Assembly: GCF_042649045.1 (NCBI RefSeq)
Contig: NZ_JBHSEF010000026.1
Coordinates: 124,001-188,000, forward strand
Length of the DNA stretch: 64,000 nucleotides
Direction of reading: 5' to 3'
Source: Chryseomicrobium palamuruense
GTDB lineage: Bacteria; Bacillota; Bacilli; Bacillales_A; Planococcaceae
Shown piece after piece: positions 35,639-44,337 of the stretch. A model generated the notes under the pieces. It made no database searches and was not told the origin of the DNA. It saw only the letters and a list, made by a program, of their open reading frames with translations. The translations under genes were made by a program, and so were the position numbers. Every line of letters begins with the position of its first letter. Position 1 is the stretch's first letter.

Positions 35639-35674
35639 AGACCTGATCTCACTATCGATAGGAGAGCAGGTCTT
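35639..35674 (+). terminator. Terminator of the hem operon
   Basis: AGACCTGATCTC pairs with GGAGAGCAGGTCT around a 10-base loop, followed by TGTTTGTTT. Confidence 0.7.
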
Positions 35675-35715
35675 GTTTGTTTCCTACGAGCATATGCTTT
35701 GGCAGGAGGGATGTC

Positions 35716-36297
35716 ATGAAGAAAACTTGGACAGAACAACAATCGTTTGCACTGGAACCTGCACTTGGTGCATTTCATGGAGTGGAAGAATTCAACATCC
35801 AACCGCTCTTCACCTGGAAACAAGTAGATGGACAGTGGGAGTTAAAGGGACTTTATAAATTGATGGTACGAGCAGAGATTCAAGATGAGAGGGAAGAGAA
35901 CGGCGATTTTGACGCGTCCGTGACACAAATTGATGACGTCGACCGCGAGAATACAACTGCCTATTTCGAATACGCTTTACCGTTCCACGTCTATGTGGAC
36001 ATCGATAAAGTGGCGAATAATTCGCAACCGTCCTTTGAACTCATCAGTCATGATGCGGACTATGATTCGGGATGTATCCACTGTTCATGGCAAGCATCTG
36101 TCGCGTATGAGGAAGCAGAAGCCGCTGTAGAATCCACGTCGGCGTATTACGAAATTGAAGACGCTATTGAAGCGTGGCAGGAATCTACGATTGAAGTTCC
36201 GGAAGTGGAAGCCGTGCACCCAGATCAACTTCCCAAATGGAAAGATACGTACACGACAATCCGAATTCCACTTAAATCACATCATGGTAGAACATAA
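35716..36297 (+). CDS. SpoVID N-terminal-domain-like protein, short, no LysM
   Basis: The 193-residue protein is acidic. Its first ~110 residues follow the pattern of the SpoVID/SPOCS N-terminal domain: hydrophobic strands beginning QSFALEPALGAF, a WELKGLYKLMVRAEI strand where SpoVID has its GxLxLxGEY strand, and EYALPFHVYVDIDKV. Position between hemL and valS is exactly that of B. subtilis spoVID, a spore-coat encasement protein. However, it lacks the long acidic middle and the C-terminal LysM of SpoVID (575 residues in B. subtilis). Assignment rests on synteny plus weak similarity. AGGAGGG precedes ATG 35716. Confidence 0.6.
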   Translation: MKKTWTEQQSFALEPALGAFHGVEEFNIQPLFTWKQVDGQWELKGLYKLMVRAEIQDEREENGDFDASVTQIDDVDRENTTAYFEYALPFHVYVDIDKVANNSQPSFELISHDADYDSGCIHCSWQASVAYEEAEAAVESTSAYYEIEDAIEAWQESTIEVPEVEAVHPDQLPKWKDTYTTIRIPLKSHHGRT

Positions 36298-36463
36298 AAC
36301 TGAGTGCTACAAGGAAAAGTAGTAACAAAAAGTCGCCGGTGGTTGGAACGATAAGTACGCGGACGAGCTGGAAGCAGGTAATCGGAATGCAGATGGCTTT
36401 GCAATAGAACCGCGGCTTGCGAATCCATTCGGGCAAGTAGTGCGGGTTGTAGCGCCGTTTCAT
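36272..36463 (-). CDS. Small basic two-helix membrane protein, unknown
   Basis: The 63-residue product begins MKRRYNPHYLPEWIRKPRFY and has two hydrophobic stretches, about residues 20-40 (YCKAICIPITCFQLVRVLIV) and 44-60. The ATG at 36463 has an ideal AAAGGAGGTGAT Shine-Dalgarno, which argues that it is translated; a GTG at 36472 overlaps that site. It is convergent with, and overlaps the last 26 bases of, the SpoVID-like gene. Its 5' side is about 25 bases from the valS promoter on the other strand. I do not recognise the family. Confidence 0.6.
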   Translation of the reverse strand: MKRRYNPHYLPEWIRKPRFYCKAICIPITCFQLVRVLIVPTTGDFLLLLFLVALSFMFYHDVI

Positions 36464-36486
36464 TAGAATCACCTCCTTTCGACAGC

Positions 36487-36515
36487 TTGACGTCTTGCAG
36501 CGGATTGCTTACAAT
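36487..36515 (+). promoter_or_regulatory. valS promoter
   Basis: TTGACG (36487-36492) and TACAAT (36510-36515) are 17 bases apart, just upstream of the T-box leader. Confidence 0.75.
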
Positions 36516-36522
36516 AAGAACA

Positions 36523-36766
36523 CATAACCAAATGCAACGAACGGGAAGAGTAGACAATCCCCTGATCTGTAGAGAGAAGGCCACTTGGTGAAAGGTCTTT
36601 GATGAGAATTGTTGAAGGTAGCCCGGGAGCAGCTGTCGTGAACATTGAGTAATGACAGCCGGCGTGAAGCCGTTACCGATTGAAGAGCATGTCTATTTAG
36701 GTAGGCATGAATAAAGGTGGTACCGCGATCATTCCTCGTCCTTTTTTAAGGACGGGGATTTTTTGT
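36523..36766 (+). ncRNA. T-box leader of valS
   Basis: The leader contains the T-box core AAGGTGGTACCGCG (36714-36727), which with its upstream partner forms the antiterminator. The competing terminator is CCTCGTCC/GGACGGGG (36734-36757) plus six T. Stem I carries AGAGTAGA (AG bulge region). A GTA (Val) in GAAGGTAGCC at 36618-36620 is the probable specifier. Uncharged tRNA-Val would stabilise the antiterminator and turn valS on. Confidence 0.92.
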
Positions 36767-36806
36767 GTTCTGCTCCTCTTCAATCTACAAAAAAGGAGTG
36801 ACTTAC

Positions 36807-39449
36807 ATGACAAAAGAAATCGAAATGCCAACCAAGTACGATCCGCAATCGATCGAACAAGGCCGTTATGACTGGTGGCTTGAAGGAAAATACTTCGAAG
36901 CTCATCCGGAAAGTGACAAAAAACCGTATACCATCGTAATTCCACCACCCAACGTGACAGGAAAACTTCACCTAGGTCATGCGTGGGATACAACGTTACA
37001 AGACATCATCACGCGTATGAAACGTATGCAAGGCTATGACGCGCTATGGCTTCCAGGAATGGACCACGCCGGAATTGCAACGCAAGCAAAAGTAGAAGAA
37101 AAACTGCACTCTGAAGGCAAGACACGTTATGATCTTGGTCGCGAAGCTTTTGTGGAAGAGACATGGAAATGGAAAGAGGAGTACGCAGGCCATATCCGCT
37201 CACAATGGGCAAAACTAGGCCTTGGACTTGATTATTCCCGCGAGCGTTTCACTTTAGATGAAGGTCTGTCTCATGCCGTTCGCGAAGTCTTCGTAAAGCT
37301 TTACGAAAAAGGCTTGATCTATCGTGGCGAGTACATCATTAACTGGGACCCAGCTACGAAAACCGCGTTATCCGATATCGAAGTCATTCACAAAGAAATT
37401 GAGGGTGCCTTCTATCATATGCATTACCCGTTGACAGATGGAACCGGGGCGATTGATGTTGCAACGACGCGTCCGGAAACAATGCTTGGCGATACCGCGG
37501 TTGCAGTTCACCCAGAAGACGAGCGCTACAAGCACTTGATCGGAAAAACCGTAACGTTACCAATTGTCGGGCGCGAGATTCCGATTGTAGCAGACGATTA
37601 TGTCGATATGGAATTCGGGAGTGGGGCTGTTAAGATTACGCCAGCCCATGACCCGAACGACTTCGAAATCGGAAACCGTCATAACCTAGAACGTGTTCTT
37701 GTCATGAACGAAGACGGTTCGATGAATGGCAACGCCGGCAAGTATGACGGGCTCGACCGTTTCGAGTGCCGTAAGCAAGTTGTCAAAGATCTACAAGACA
37801 TGGGTGTCCTGTTTAAGATTGAAACACATGTTCACTCGGTAGGTCACTCGGAGCGAAGCGGAGCAGTTGTAGAGCCGTATCTATCGACGCAATGGTTCGT
37901 AAAAATGAAGCCACTTGCCGAGCAAGCGATGGCGATCCAAGGCACAGAGGGCAAAGTCAACTTCGTTCCAGACCGTTTTGAGAATACCTATATGCGCTGG
38001 ATGGAAAACTTGCACGACTGGTGTATCTCTCGTCAGTTATGGTGGGGTCACCGAATTCCGGCTTGGTACCACAATGAAACTGGCGAAGTATTTGTAGGGC
38101 ACGAGGCACCAGCAGATAGTGAAAACTGGCGTCAAGAAGAAGACGTTCTGGATACGTGGTTCTCTTCTGCACTATGGCCGTTCTCTACAATGGGCTGGCC
38201 AGATGCGGATAACGAAGAATTGAAGAAATACTATCCGACAGATACACTCGTTACCGGGTATGACATCATTGCCTTCTGGGTATCTCGTATGATCTTCCAA
38301 GGTGTCGAGTTCACTGGACAACGCCCATTCAGAGATGTACTGATCCATGGTCTCGTGCGTGACGCGGAAGGCCGGAAGATGTCGAAGTCTCTCGGTAACG
38401 GGGTCGACCCAATGGATGTTATTGCGCAGTACGGGGCGGATTCTTTACGTTATTTCTTATCAACAGGCTCGTCACCAGGACAAGACCTTCGCTACTCAAC
38501 CGAAAAAGTAGAAGCCGTTTGGAACTTTGCGAATAAGATTTGGAACGCTTCTCGATTCGCATTGATGAATATGGACGGTCTAAAATACGAGGAAATTAAC
38601 TTAGATGGCAAGAAATCAGTGGCAGATGCGTGGATCTTAACGCGCCTTAACGAAACAATTGAAACAGTGACGCGTCTATCTGACCGCTACGAGTTCGGAG
38701 AAGTAGGCCGTGCTCTTTACAATTTCATCTGGGATGATTTCTGTGACTGGTACATCGAGATGGCGAAACTTCCCCTTTACGGAGAAGACGAAGAAGCGAA
38801 GAAAATGACGCGTTCTGTGCTTGCCTACGTACTGGACCAGACGATGCGCCTACTTCACCCATTCATGCCGTTCATCACGGAAGAAATCTGGCAGAACCTG
38901 CCGACAGAAGGTGACTCGATCGTCACAGCTGCTTGGCCAGAAGTACGCAACGACTTGAACTTCCCAGAGCAAGCAGAAGAAATGAAACTTCTCTCTGAAA
39001 TCATTCGCTCTGTCCGCACGATACGTGCTGAAGTACAAACACCGATGAGCAAAAAAGTACCGTTGATTCTATCTGCGAAAGACGAGAAGTCACTTGCCAC
39101 ACTTGAGAACAACGCTGCCTACATCGAGAAGTTCTGTAACCCGGAAACGCTTGACATCGGTTTGCGTCTTGACGCGCCCGAAAAGGCCATGTCTGCGGTT
39201 GTAACAGGAGCAGAACTGTTCTTACCACTTCAAGGTTTGATCGACATCGACGCAGAACTTGCGCGTCTTGAAAAAGAACTTGCGAAGTGGGAGAAAGAAG
39301 TGAAGCTCGTTCAAGGCAAGCTCTCAAACGAACGCTTTGTCTCCAAAGCACCTGAAGCGGTTGTCGCCGAAGAACGCGCGAAAGAAGCGGATTATCTTGA
39401 GAAGCGTGATACAGTGATCAAGCGTTTAGAAGAATTGAAGAACTTGTAA
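36807..39449 (+). CDS. valS: Valyl-tRNA synthetase
   Basis: The 880-residue class I synthetase has the HIGH motif in PPPNVTGKLHLGHAWD near residue 45 and the KMSKS motif in EGRKMSKSLGNGVDP near 525. The CP1 editing domain includes TTRPETMLGDTAVAVHPED, followed by the anticodon-binding domain and the ValS-specific C-terminal coiled coil (LARLEKELAKWEKEVKLVQG). The ATG at 36807 follows AAAGGAGTG. It is controlled by a T-box. Confidence 0.98.
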   Translation: MTKEIEMPTKYDPQSIEQGRYDWWLEGKYFEAHPESDKKPYTIVIPPPNVTGKLHLGHAWDTTLQDIITRMKRMQGYDALWLPGMDHAGIATQAKVEEKLHSEGKTRYDLGREAFVEETWKWKEEYAGHIRSQWAKLGLGLDYSRERFTLDEGLSHAVREVFVKLYEKGLIYRGEYIINWDPATKTALSDIEVIHKEIEGAFYHMHYPLTDGTGAIDVATTRPETMLGDTAVAVHPEDERYKHLIGKTVTLPIVGREIPIVADDYVDMEFGSGAVKITPAHDPNDFEIGNRHNLERVLVMNEDGSMNGNAGKYDGLDRFECRKQVVKDLQDMGVLFKIETHVHSVGHSERSGAVVEPYLSTQWFVKMKPLAEQAMAIQGTEGKVNFVPDRFENTYMRWMENLHDWCISRQLWWGHRIPAWYHNETGEVFVGHEAPADSENWRQEEDVLDTWFSSALWPFSTMGWPDADNEELKKYYPTDTLVTGYDIIAFWVSRMIFQGVEFTGQRPFRDVLIHGLVRDAEGRKMSKSLGNGVDPMDVIAQYGADSLRYFLSTGSSPGQDLRYSTEKVEAVWNFANKIWNASRFALMNMDGLKYEEINLDGKKSVADAWILTRLNETIETVTRLSDRYEFGEVGRALYNFIWDDFCDWYIEMAKLPLYGEDEEAKKMTRSVLAYVLDQTMRLLHPFMPFITEEIWQNLPTEGDSIVTAAWPEVRNDLNFPEQAEEMKLLSEIIRSVRTIRAEVQTPMSKKVPLILSAKDEKSLATLENNAAYIEKFCNPETLDIGLRLDAPEKAMSAVVTGAELFLPLQGLIDIDAELARLEKELAKWEKEVKLVQGKLSNERFVSKAPEAVVAEERAKEADYLEKRDTVIKRLEELKNL

Positions 39450-39458
39450 TACATCTTG

Positions 39459-39490
39459 ACCCCTATTCTCGGAAGAGAGTAGGGGTTTTG
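39459..39490 (+). terminator. Terminator after valS
   Basis: ACCCCTATTCTC/GAGAGTAGGGGT with a 4-base loop is followed by TTTTG. Confidence 0.8.
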
Positions 39491-39516
39491 TAATGAATGG
39501 CCAGTATTCGTATGGA

Positions 39517-39711
39517 GTGACCGACGGATTAATAGACTCCGACGGTCACGTTTAGCATCCTTCGTTGAACATGGTTAATGTAGGTTGTTATCTAATGTGG
39601 TGATTGTATCAAAGAAAGTGAGCTAAAACCGAAGACTTCTAGAGGCTTTAGAGTGGCTCAACTGACCCCTACGGGGGTACAAAGCGCAAGCTTTGGGTAA
39701 CCCGGAAAGAA
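39517..39711. repeat. Interspersed repeat, second copy of the family at 12827
   Basis: The sequence repeats GTGACCGACGGATT...GACTCCGACGGTCACGTT, GCATCC, then GTGAGCTAAAACC-GAAGACTTCTAGA and ends with CCCCTACGGGGG, CAAAGCGCAAGCTTTGGGTAACCCGGA. The same order of blocks occurs at 12827-13080, but here the terminal inverted repeats of the embedded element are missing. The 350-base valS-folC gap contains only this and the valS terminator. Confidence 0.65.
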
Positions 39712-39800
39712 ATAAAAGACATCGACCCTCAAGATTGCTATACTGAATTTGTACTTTTACGACACACGAAACATTACTCGGAACTAAGAGGAGACACGCT

Positions 39801-41084
39801 ATGTATACCAATCTAAAGGACTGTCTTAAATTCGTATTTTCCATCCGCAATGAAAACTACAAACAAACGCCACTCGACCTGGTGGCTGACATATTACATG
39901 ATTTAGGAAACCCTCAGAACAACATTAAAACCATTCACCTAGCTGGATCTAATGGAAAGGGCTCAACACTCAATGCCATCCATTCCATCCTAAAAGAACA
40001 TAACTTGAAAGTCGGCGTCTTCACGTCTCCGCACATCCATCACGTCAACGAGCGCATCATCGTCAACGGACAACCGATTGATGAAGACACATTGCTCAAT
40101 CACTTTAATACGATTATTGAGATTTCTGAGAAAAAGTATAACAAATATCCCACGTTTTTCGGCATGATGGCCATCATCTCGTACCTGTACTTTGACGAAC
40201 AACAAGTCGATGTAGCGTTGATGGAGTCCGGAATAGGTGGACGACGCGATTCAACAAATGTCATCACACCACTCGTTTCTGTCATTACGACCGTTTCCTA
40301 CGACCACACCGATGTGTTAGGGGAGACGATTCAAGAAATAGCTTCTGAAAAAGCAGGAATCATTAAACAAGGAGTTCCGGTTGTATCGAGCGTGAAAAAT
40401 CCGGAAGCCCAGCTTGTTATTCGCGAAACGGCAGCTGAAAAAAAGGCACCACTTCAGCAACTCGAAGATCACATGAAAGTATCCAATGTTCGACTTGAAA
40501 ATGGATATCAACTTTTTGATTTGGAAATTGGTGAAGACCGCTACGAAAATATCGAGCTCTCCATGTTCGGAATTCACCAAGCAGAAAATGCAGGACTGGC
40601 AGTTACAGCTGTTCTAACTTTACAATCTCATTTTGACATTCATACGGAAGCTATATATGCAGGACTTAAAAAAGCGAAGTGGGCAGGCCGTTTTGAAAGA
40701 TTCGGCGAACACATCGTGATTGATGGTGCGCACAATCCGGAAGGGATGACGATGTTGCTCCAAACATTAGCTGCCGTGTACCCAGAGTATAACTATCATT
40801 TCCTATATGCAGCACTCGAAGAAAAAGACAACGCATCCAGCGTCGCCATGGTCGATCAAGTCGCAACTGACATTACGTTCACTAGCTTCCAACATAGTGG
40901 AGCTACACCAATAGACACGTTGATCGAGTACTCGTCACACACAGAAAAATCTGCTGTCGACGACTGGAAACAAGTCATTAATCAATTCCATGAAACTCAT
41001 AAAGATACCGAAGTCCTGGTCATTACAGGATCTCTTTACTTTATGAGCGAAGTGCGGGAACACCTGTTAACGATGGAGTTTTAA
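39801..41084 (+). CDS. folC: Folylpolyglutamate synthase/dihydrofolate synthase, first copy
   Basis: The 427-residue Mur-ligase-like enzyme adds glutamate to folates and to dihydropteroate. The P-loop is HLAGSNGKGSTLNAI near residue 50, followed by VGVFTSPHIHHVNERI, ALMESGIGGRRDSTNVI, SYDHTDVLGETIQEIASEKAGI, HQAENAGLAV and WAGRFERFGEHIVIDGAHNPEGM. All catalytic segments are intact. A second, shorter homologue follows; this copy keeps the normal FolC length. AAGAGGAGA precedes ATG 39801. Confidence 0.93.
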   Translation: MYTNLKDCLKFVFSIRNENYKQTPLDLVADILHDLGNPQNNIKTIHLAGSNGKGSTLNAIHSILKEHNLKVGVFTSPHIHHVNERIIVNGQPIDEDTLLNHFNTIIEISEKKYNKYPTFFGMMAIISYLYFDEQQVDVALMESGIGGRRDSTNVITPLVSVITTVSYDHTDVLGETIQEIASEKAGIIKQGVPVVSSVKNPEAQLVIRETAAEKKAPLQQLEDHMKVSNVRLENGYQLFDLEIGEDRYENIELSMFGIHQAENAGLAVTAVLTLQSHFDIHTEAIYAGLKKAKWAGRFERFGEHIVIDGAHNPEGMTMLLQTLAAVYPEYNYHFLYAALEEKDNASSVAMVDQVATDITFTSFQHSGATPIDTLIEYSSHTEKSAVDDWKQVINQFHETHKDTEVLVITGSLYFMSEVREHLLTMEF

Positions 41085-41094
41085 TTTATTCATT

Positions 41095-41238
41095 ATGAAT
41101 CCCCACAAAACCTTCGCTTTTCTGAGGGAGCCTCCCGGAGCCTCCTCGTGGCATACCAAAGCTTGCACTTTAGCCTCGACTGTGGGGTCTCCGGAACACT
41201 CTGACCTTCTAGAAGTCTTCGGTTTTGTGGAGATTCAT
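41095..41238. repeat. Palindromic interspersed repeat (TIR family, copy 4) between the two folC genes
   Basis: The 144-bp element has 18-bp ends, ATGAATCCCCACAAAACC and GGTTTTGTGGAGATTCAT (17 of 18 pair). The variable bases differ from the copy at 28897 but still pair with each other, so the stem is maintained by matching changes. An open frame through it joins the second folC, but the frame is repeat-derived. Confidence 0.75.
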
Positions 41239-41355
41239 TCACTTATTGCTCATCGGAGATTTTTTCTCATCATGTTGCTATATTATGAATTAACTCGACT
41301 TTCTAAAGTGAATTTAGAAGCCGAGCTTTTTGTGAATCTAAGGGGGACATACATA

Positions 41356-42528
41356 ATGCAAATTCCAGGATTGGATGCATATAAGGAAAAGTGGGGGATT
41401 GGTAGTCGTTCTGTAATTGAGCCAGGACTCGAGCGCATGGAACGAGTCTTGGCTGAACTCGGAAACCCTGAACAGCACGACAAAATTGTGCATGTTGCGG
41501 GTACTAACGGCAAAGGCTCCACGATAGCATTTATGAAGGCCATTTGTGAATCACACGGTGTCACGTATGGTGCATTCCAATCGCCTGCCATATTAGACGT
41601 ACATGATCAAATCACTATCAATGGTCAAAACGCCACAGAAGTGCAACTCGATTCCGCCATGAGACGAATAGCTGAGACGAAAGATGCTGATTCCTTAACA
41701 GACTTCGAACTCTTAACCATCTGTGCTTTTCTTATCTTTAACGAGTCCAATGTTGAAATCTGGTTGATTGAAACCGGTATGGGGGGAAGATACGATAGCA
41801 CGAACGTGATTCCTCAAAGCATTGCAATCATCACGAGTCTAGCAATCGAACATACAAACTTCCTGGGTGAGTCGCTCGAAGAAATAGGGGAACATAAGGC
41901 AGGCATCCTAAAGCAAGATAGTGACGTATTCTTACCGGAAGATATCTATTTACCCCCGTTTGAGCGAGAGGCGGATATGAAAAACGCGCGACTCTTCCGC
42001 ATGAGACCCTTAACGGAAGATATCGAGCTCTCCTTACTAGGTGAACATCAACGTATGAACGCCACTTTAGCTTCCACAGCTTTAAGTCAATATCTTCAGT
42101 TAGATGATACACTTCTTAGATCAGGTCTTAAAAAAGCATTCATCCCTTTCCGTATGGAGAAAATCACTGAAAATATTTACTTGGATGGTGCACATAATCC
42201 TGCTGCTGCAAAGGCGCTTGTAGAAACTATCCAAGCTCAGTTTTCTAATGAAAAAATCCATTTCGTTATGGGAATCTTAAAGGATAAAGATTTTGAAGAG
42301 GTGTTACGGACTTATGAAACAGTGGCGAACAAGTTCACATTTGTCGATTTTTCATATGAACGCGCACTTAAGTCAAATAGACTAGTCGAATTATGTCGAA
42401 TTCAAAATGTTTCTTGTAAACATATTTCAGAAATAGATATAAATTTATTAAACAACGATAATTATAGGTCTTTTATAACCGGTTCTTTGTATTTTTTAAG
42501 TGAATGGAAATTGAAAAACAGGATTTAG
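41356..42528 (+). CDS. FolC paralogue (folylpolyglutamate/dihydrofolate synthase), second copy
   Basis: The 390-residue homologue has P-loop HVAGTNGKGSTIAFMKAI, then YGAFQSPAILDVHDQI, WLIETGMGGRYDSTNVIPQS, IEHTNFLGESLEEIGEHKAGI, HQRMNATLAS and MEKITENIYLDGAHNPAAAKAL. It is 37 residues shorter than the first copy and quite divergent from it, so it is an old duplication or was acquired separately. The region around 41890-42000 (KQDSDVFLPEDIYLPPF) is compressed. The start ATG 41356 follows AAGGGGGA. It may be specialised for one of the two FolC reactions. Confidence 0.85.
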   Translation: MQIPGLDAYKEKWGIGSRSVIEPGLERMERVLAELGNPEQHDKIVHVAGTNGKGSTIAFMKAICESHGVTYGAFQSPAILDVHDQITINGQNATEVQLDSAMRRIAETKDADSLTDFELLTICAFLIFNESNVEIWLIETGMGGRYDSTNVIPQSIAIITSLAIEHTNFLGESLEEIGEHKAGILKQDSDVFLPEDIYLPPFEREADMKNARLFRMRPLTEDIELSLLGEHQRMNATLASTALSQYLQLDDTLLRSGLKKAFIPFRMEKITENIYLDGAHNPAAAKALVETIQAQFSNEKIHFVMGILKDKDFEEVLRTYETVANKFTFVDFSYERALKSNRLVELCRIQNVSCKHISEIDINLLNNDNYRSFITGSLYFLSEWKLKNRI

Positions 42529-42604
42529 TGCCTTAGTGAAGTATAGTAAAAGAGTGCTATAATTTGATTTGTCAGAAAACCAAATAACTGGAAGGAGGAC
42601 CATT

Positions 42605-44308
42605 GTGAAGTTTAGTAAACGAACCAAACTGAATATTATTCTGCTGTGGGTATTTACTGCACTACCGATGTCGATCTTCCTTTACTACTACTACCCTAGT
42701 CAACCTATCGACTGGAGTATCTTCATGTTGATGGTCCTATTGGCCATTGCTACCACAGCCATCCCAATTTATATTGGAAATGTAACGATTTTTTTCTCAC
42801 AATGGGTAACTGTAGCGGCATTCTTAGCTTATGGTGCTGGCGTTGAGATGATTCTTGTTCAACTTTCTATACTTCCAATGATATTCCGAGTACTCTTCTT
42901 ACAAGATTTACCGTACCGACTCATTTTCAGCTCATGGATGTTTATTATGGTCTCTTTCTTGTCCGCCAGTGCTGCGCATATCGCGGGATATCAGATCGGC
43001 TCTATGGATACGATTCAAATTCTCCTGGGTGCAACGATATTCATGTTTGTGAGTTTGTTAAGTAATCATGTCATTTTATACAGTAGAGAGCGTATCCTCG
43101 GTCAGAAGGAAAAATTTTTCAGCCGCGATGCTCTGTGGGATTACGCAGCCGGATTAGTTACCTTACCGTTTGCGGTTGCGTTATATGTCCTTCAGCTAAC
43201 CATGGGGTGGCTTGCATTTCCACTACTGGGTATACCATTTCTACTTATTACATATGTGATGCGTATGTACAACACGGCTGAACGAGCGAATATTGCACTT
43301 GCTAAAGCGAGTGCGTTCGGCCATGAATTAGCGGATCGATTAAGTGTGGAACAAATCGTGAACATGTTCTTAGAGCACTTGAAGAATTTACTTCCGGCGG
43401 ATAACATCTATATTATCGATAACTTAAAAGGCAATTATGTTGTGATGCGTGCATTAGAGGATGGACATGAAATGCGCATTGACGTTCCATCGGATACGAT
43501 TAAGAACTCATTTATTCATTACTATTTCACGTATTCTGAGAAACAGTGTTATGTCAAATCGAGTGAGTGGGTCCATGAAGCTCCTGACTTTTTAAAGAAC
43601 GACATGAACAGTTTGCTAATTGTTCCGGTCCATCGGAATAAAAAGACAGAAGGATTGATCATACTTACGGCAAGGAAAAAGTATGCCTTCGAAAAGTTCC
43701 AGCTTGATATCGTTCACTTACTGGCCACGTATTTTGCCGTATCACTTGAGAAAGCAAAGTATGTCAATGCAGCAGTGGAGAAGAGCGAGACATGTGCCTT
43801 AACCGGGCTGCATAATTATCGATTCCTGAATAAAACACTAGAAATCGAACAGAATCGTTTGAATTCGAATCCGCACCTCATTTTGTCCGCATTGATGTTA
43901 GATATTGATCACTTCAAACAAATCAATGATCGGTATGGACATCATGCTGGAAATATCGTACTAAAAGACTTTGCAAAGTTAATACAGAAGAATGTTCCGG
44001 AGGATGCAGTAGTCGCAAGGTATGGGGGAGAAGAGTTTGTCATCATATTACCTCAGTATACAAAAGAAGAGGCGACGAAGATTGGCGAAAAAGTTCGTCA
44101 AACCGTGGAAATCCATCCATTCTTAGTGGATTCGGATTTAACGAAAAACCGTTTGGACGAAATCATCTACATCACGGTCTCTATAGGCGTTTCAAGCGCG
44201 CCAGAGGATACGGATGAAACGATGTCCTTATTACGCAACGCGGATCGCGCTTTATACATTGGCGCGAAGCAGGCGGGTAGGAATAAGGTGGCGGAGTATT
44301 TGAAATAA
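42605..44308 (+). CDS. Membrane-bound GAF-GGDEF diguanylate cyclase
   Basis: The 567-residue protein has about six to seven membrane helices in residues 10-215, a GAF-like sensor (about 230-380; HELADRLSVEQIVNMFLEHL, LLIVPVHRNKKTEGLIILTA) and a complete C-terminal GGDEF domain (CALTGLHNYRFL, LMLDIDHFKQINDRYGHHAG, RYGGEEFVIILP, SIGVSSAPED, NADRALYIGAKQAGRNK). The active-site loop GGEEF is intact, so c-di-GMP synthesis is predicted. The usual RxxD product-inhibition site lacks its Arg (the region reads VPEDAVV). The start is GTG 42605 after AAGGAGG. It sits between folC and the minor prepilin genes. Confidence 0.9.
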   Translation: MKFSKRTKLNIILLWVFTALPMSIFLYYYYPSQPIDWSIFMLMVLLAIATTAIPIYIGNVTIFFSQWVTVAAFLAYGAGVEMILVQLSILPMIFRVLFLQDLPYRLIFSSWMFIMVSFLSASAAHIAGYQIGSMDTIQILLGATIFMFVSLLSNHVILYSRERILGQKEKFFSRDALWDYAAGLVTLPFAVALYVLQLTMGWLAFPLLGIPFLLITYVMRMYNTAERANIALAKASAFGHELADRLSVEQIVNMFLEHLKNLLPADNIYIIDNLKGNYVVMRALEDGHEMRIDVPSDTIKNSFIHYYFTYSEKQCYVKSSEWVHEAPDFLKNDMNSLLIVPVHRNKKTEGLIILTARKKYAFEKFQLDIVHLLATYFAVSLEKAKYVNAAVEKSETCALTGLHNYRFLNKTLEIEQNRLNSNPHLILSALMLDIDHFKQINDRYGHHAGNIVLKDFAKLIQKNVPEDAVVARYGGEEFVIILPQYTKEEATKIGEKVRQTVEIHPFLVDSDLTKNRLDEIIYITVSIGVSSAPEDTDETMSLLRNADRALYIGAKQAGRNKVAEYLK

Positions 44309-44337
44309 AAAACGCGGCCGTTATGGTCGCGTTTTTA
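44307..44337. terminator. Bidirectional terminator between the cyclase and the prepilin operon
   Basis: AAAAACGCGGCC and GGTCGCGTTTTT form a stem with A-rich and T-rich flanks, placed between two convergent genes. It overlaps the last codons of the minus-strand gene. Confidence 0.8.

Noticed and set aside
41095..41355. N-terminal extension of the second FolC by 87 residues
   Set aside because: It translates the palindromic repeat; the family N terminus begins at ATG 41356 with a proper ribosome binding site.
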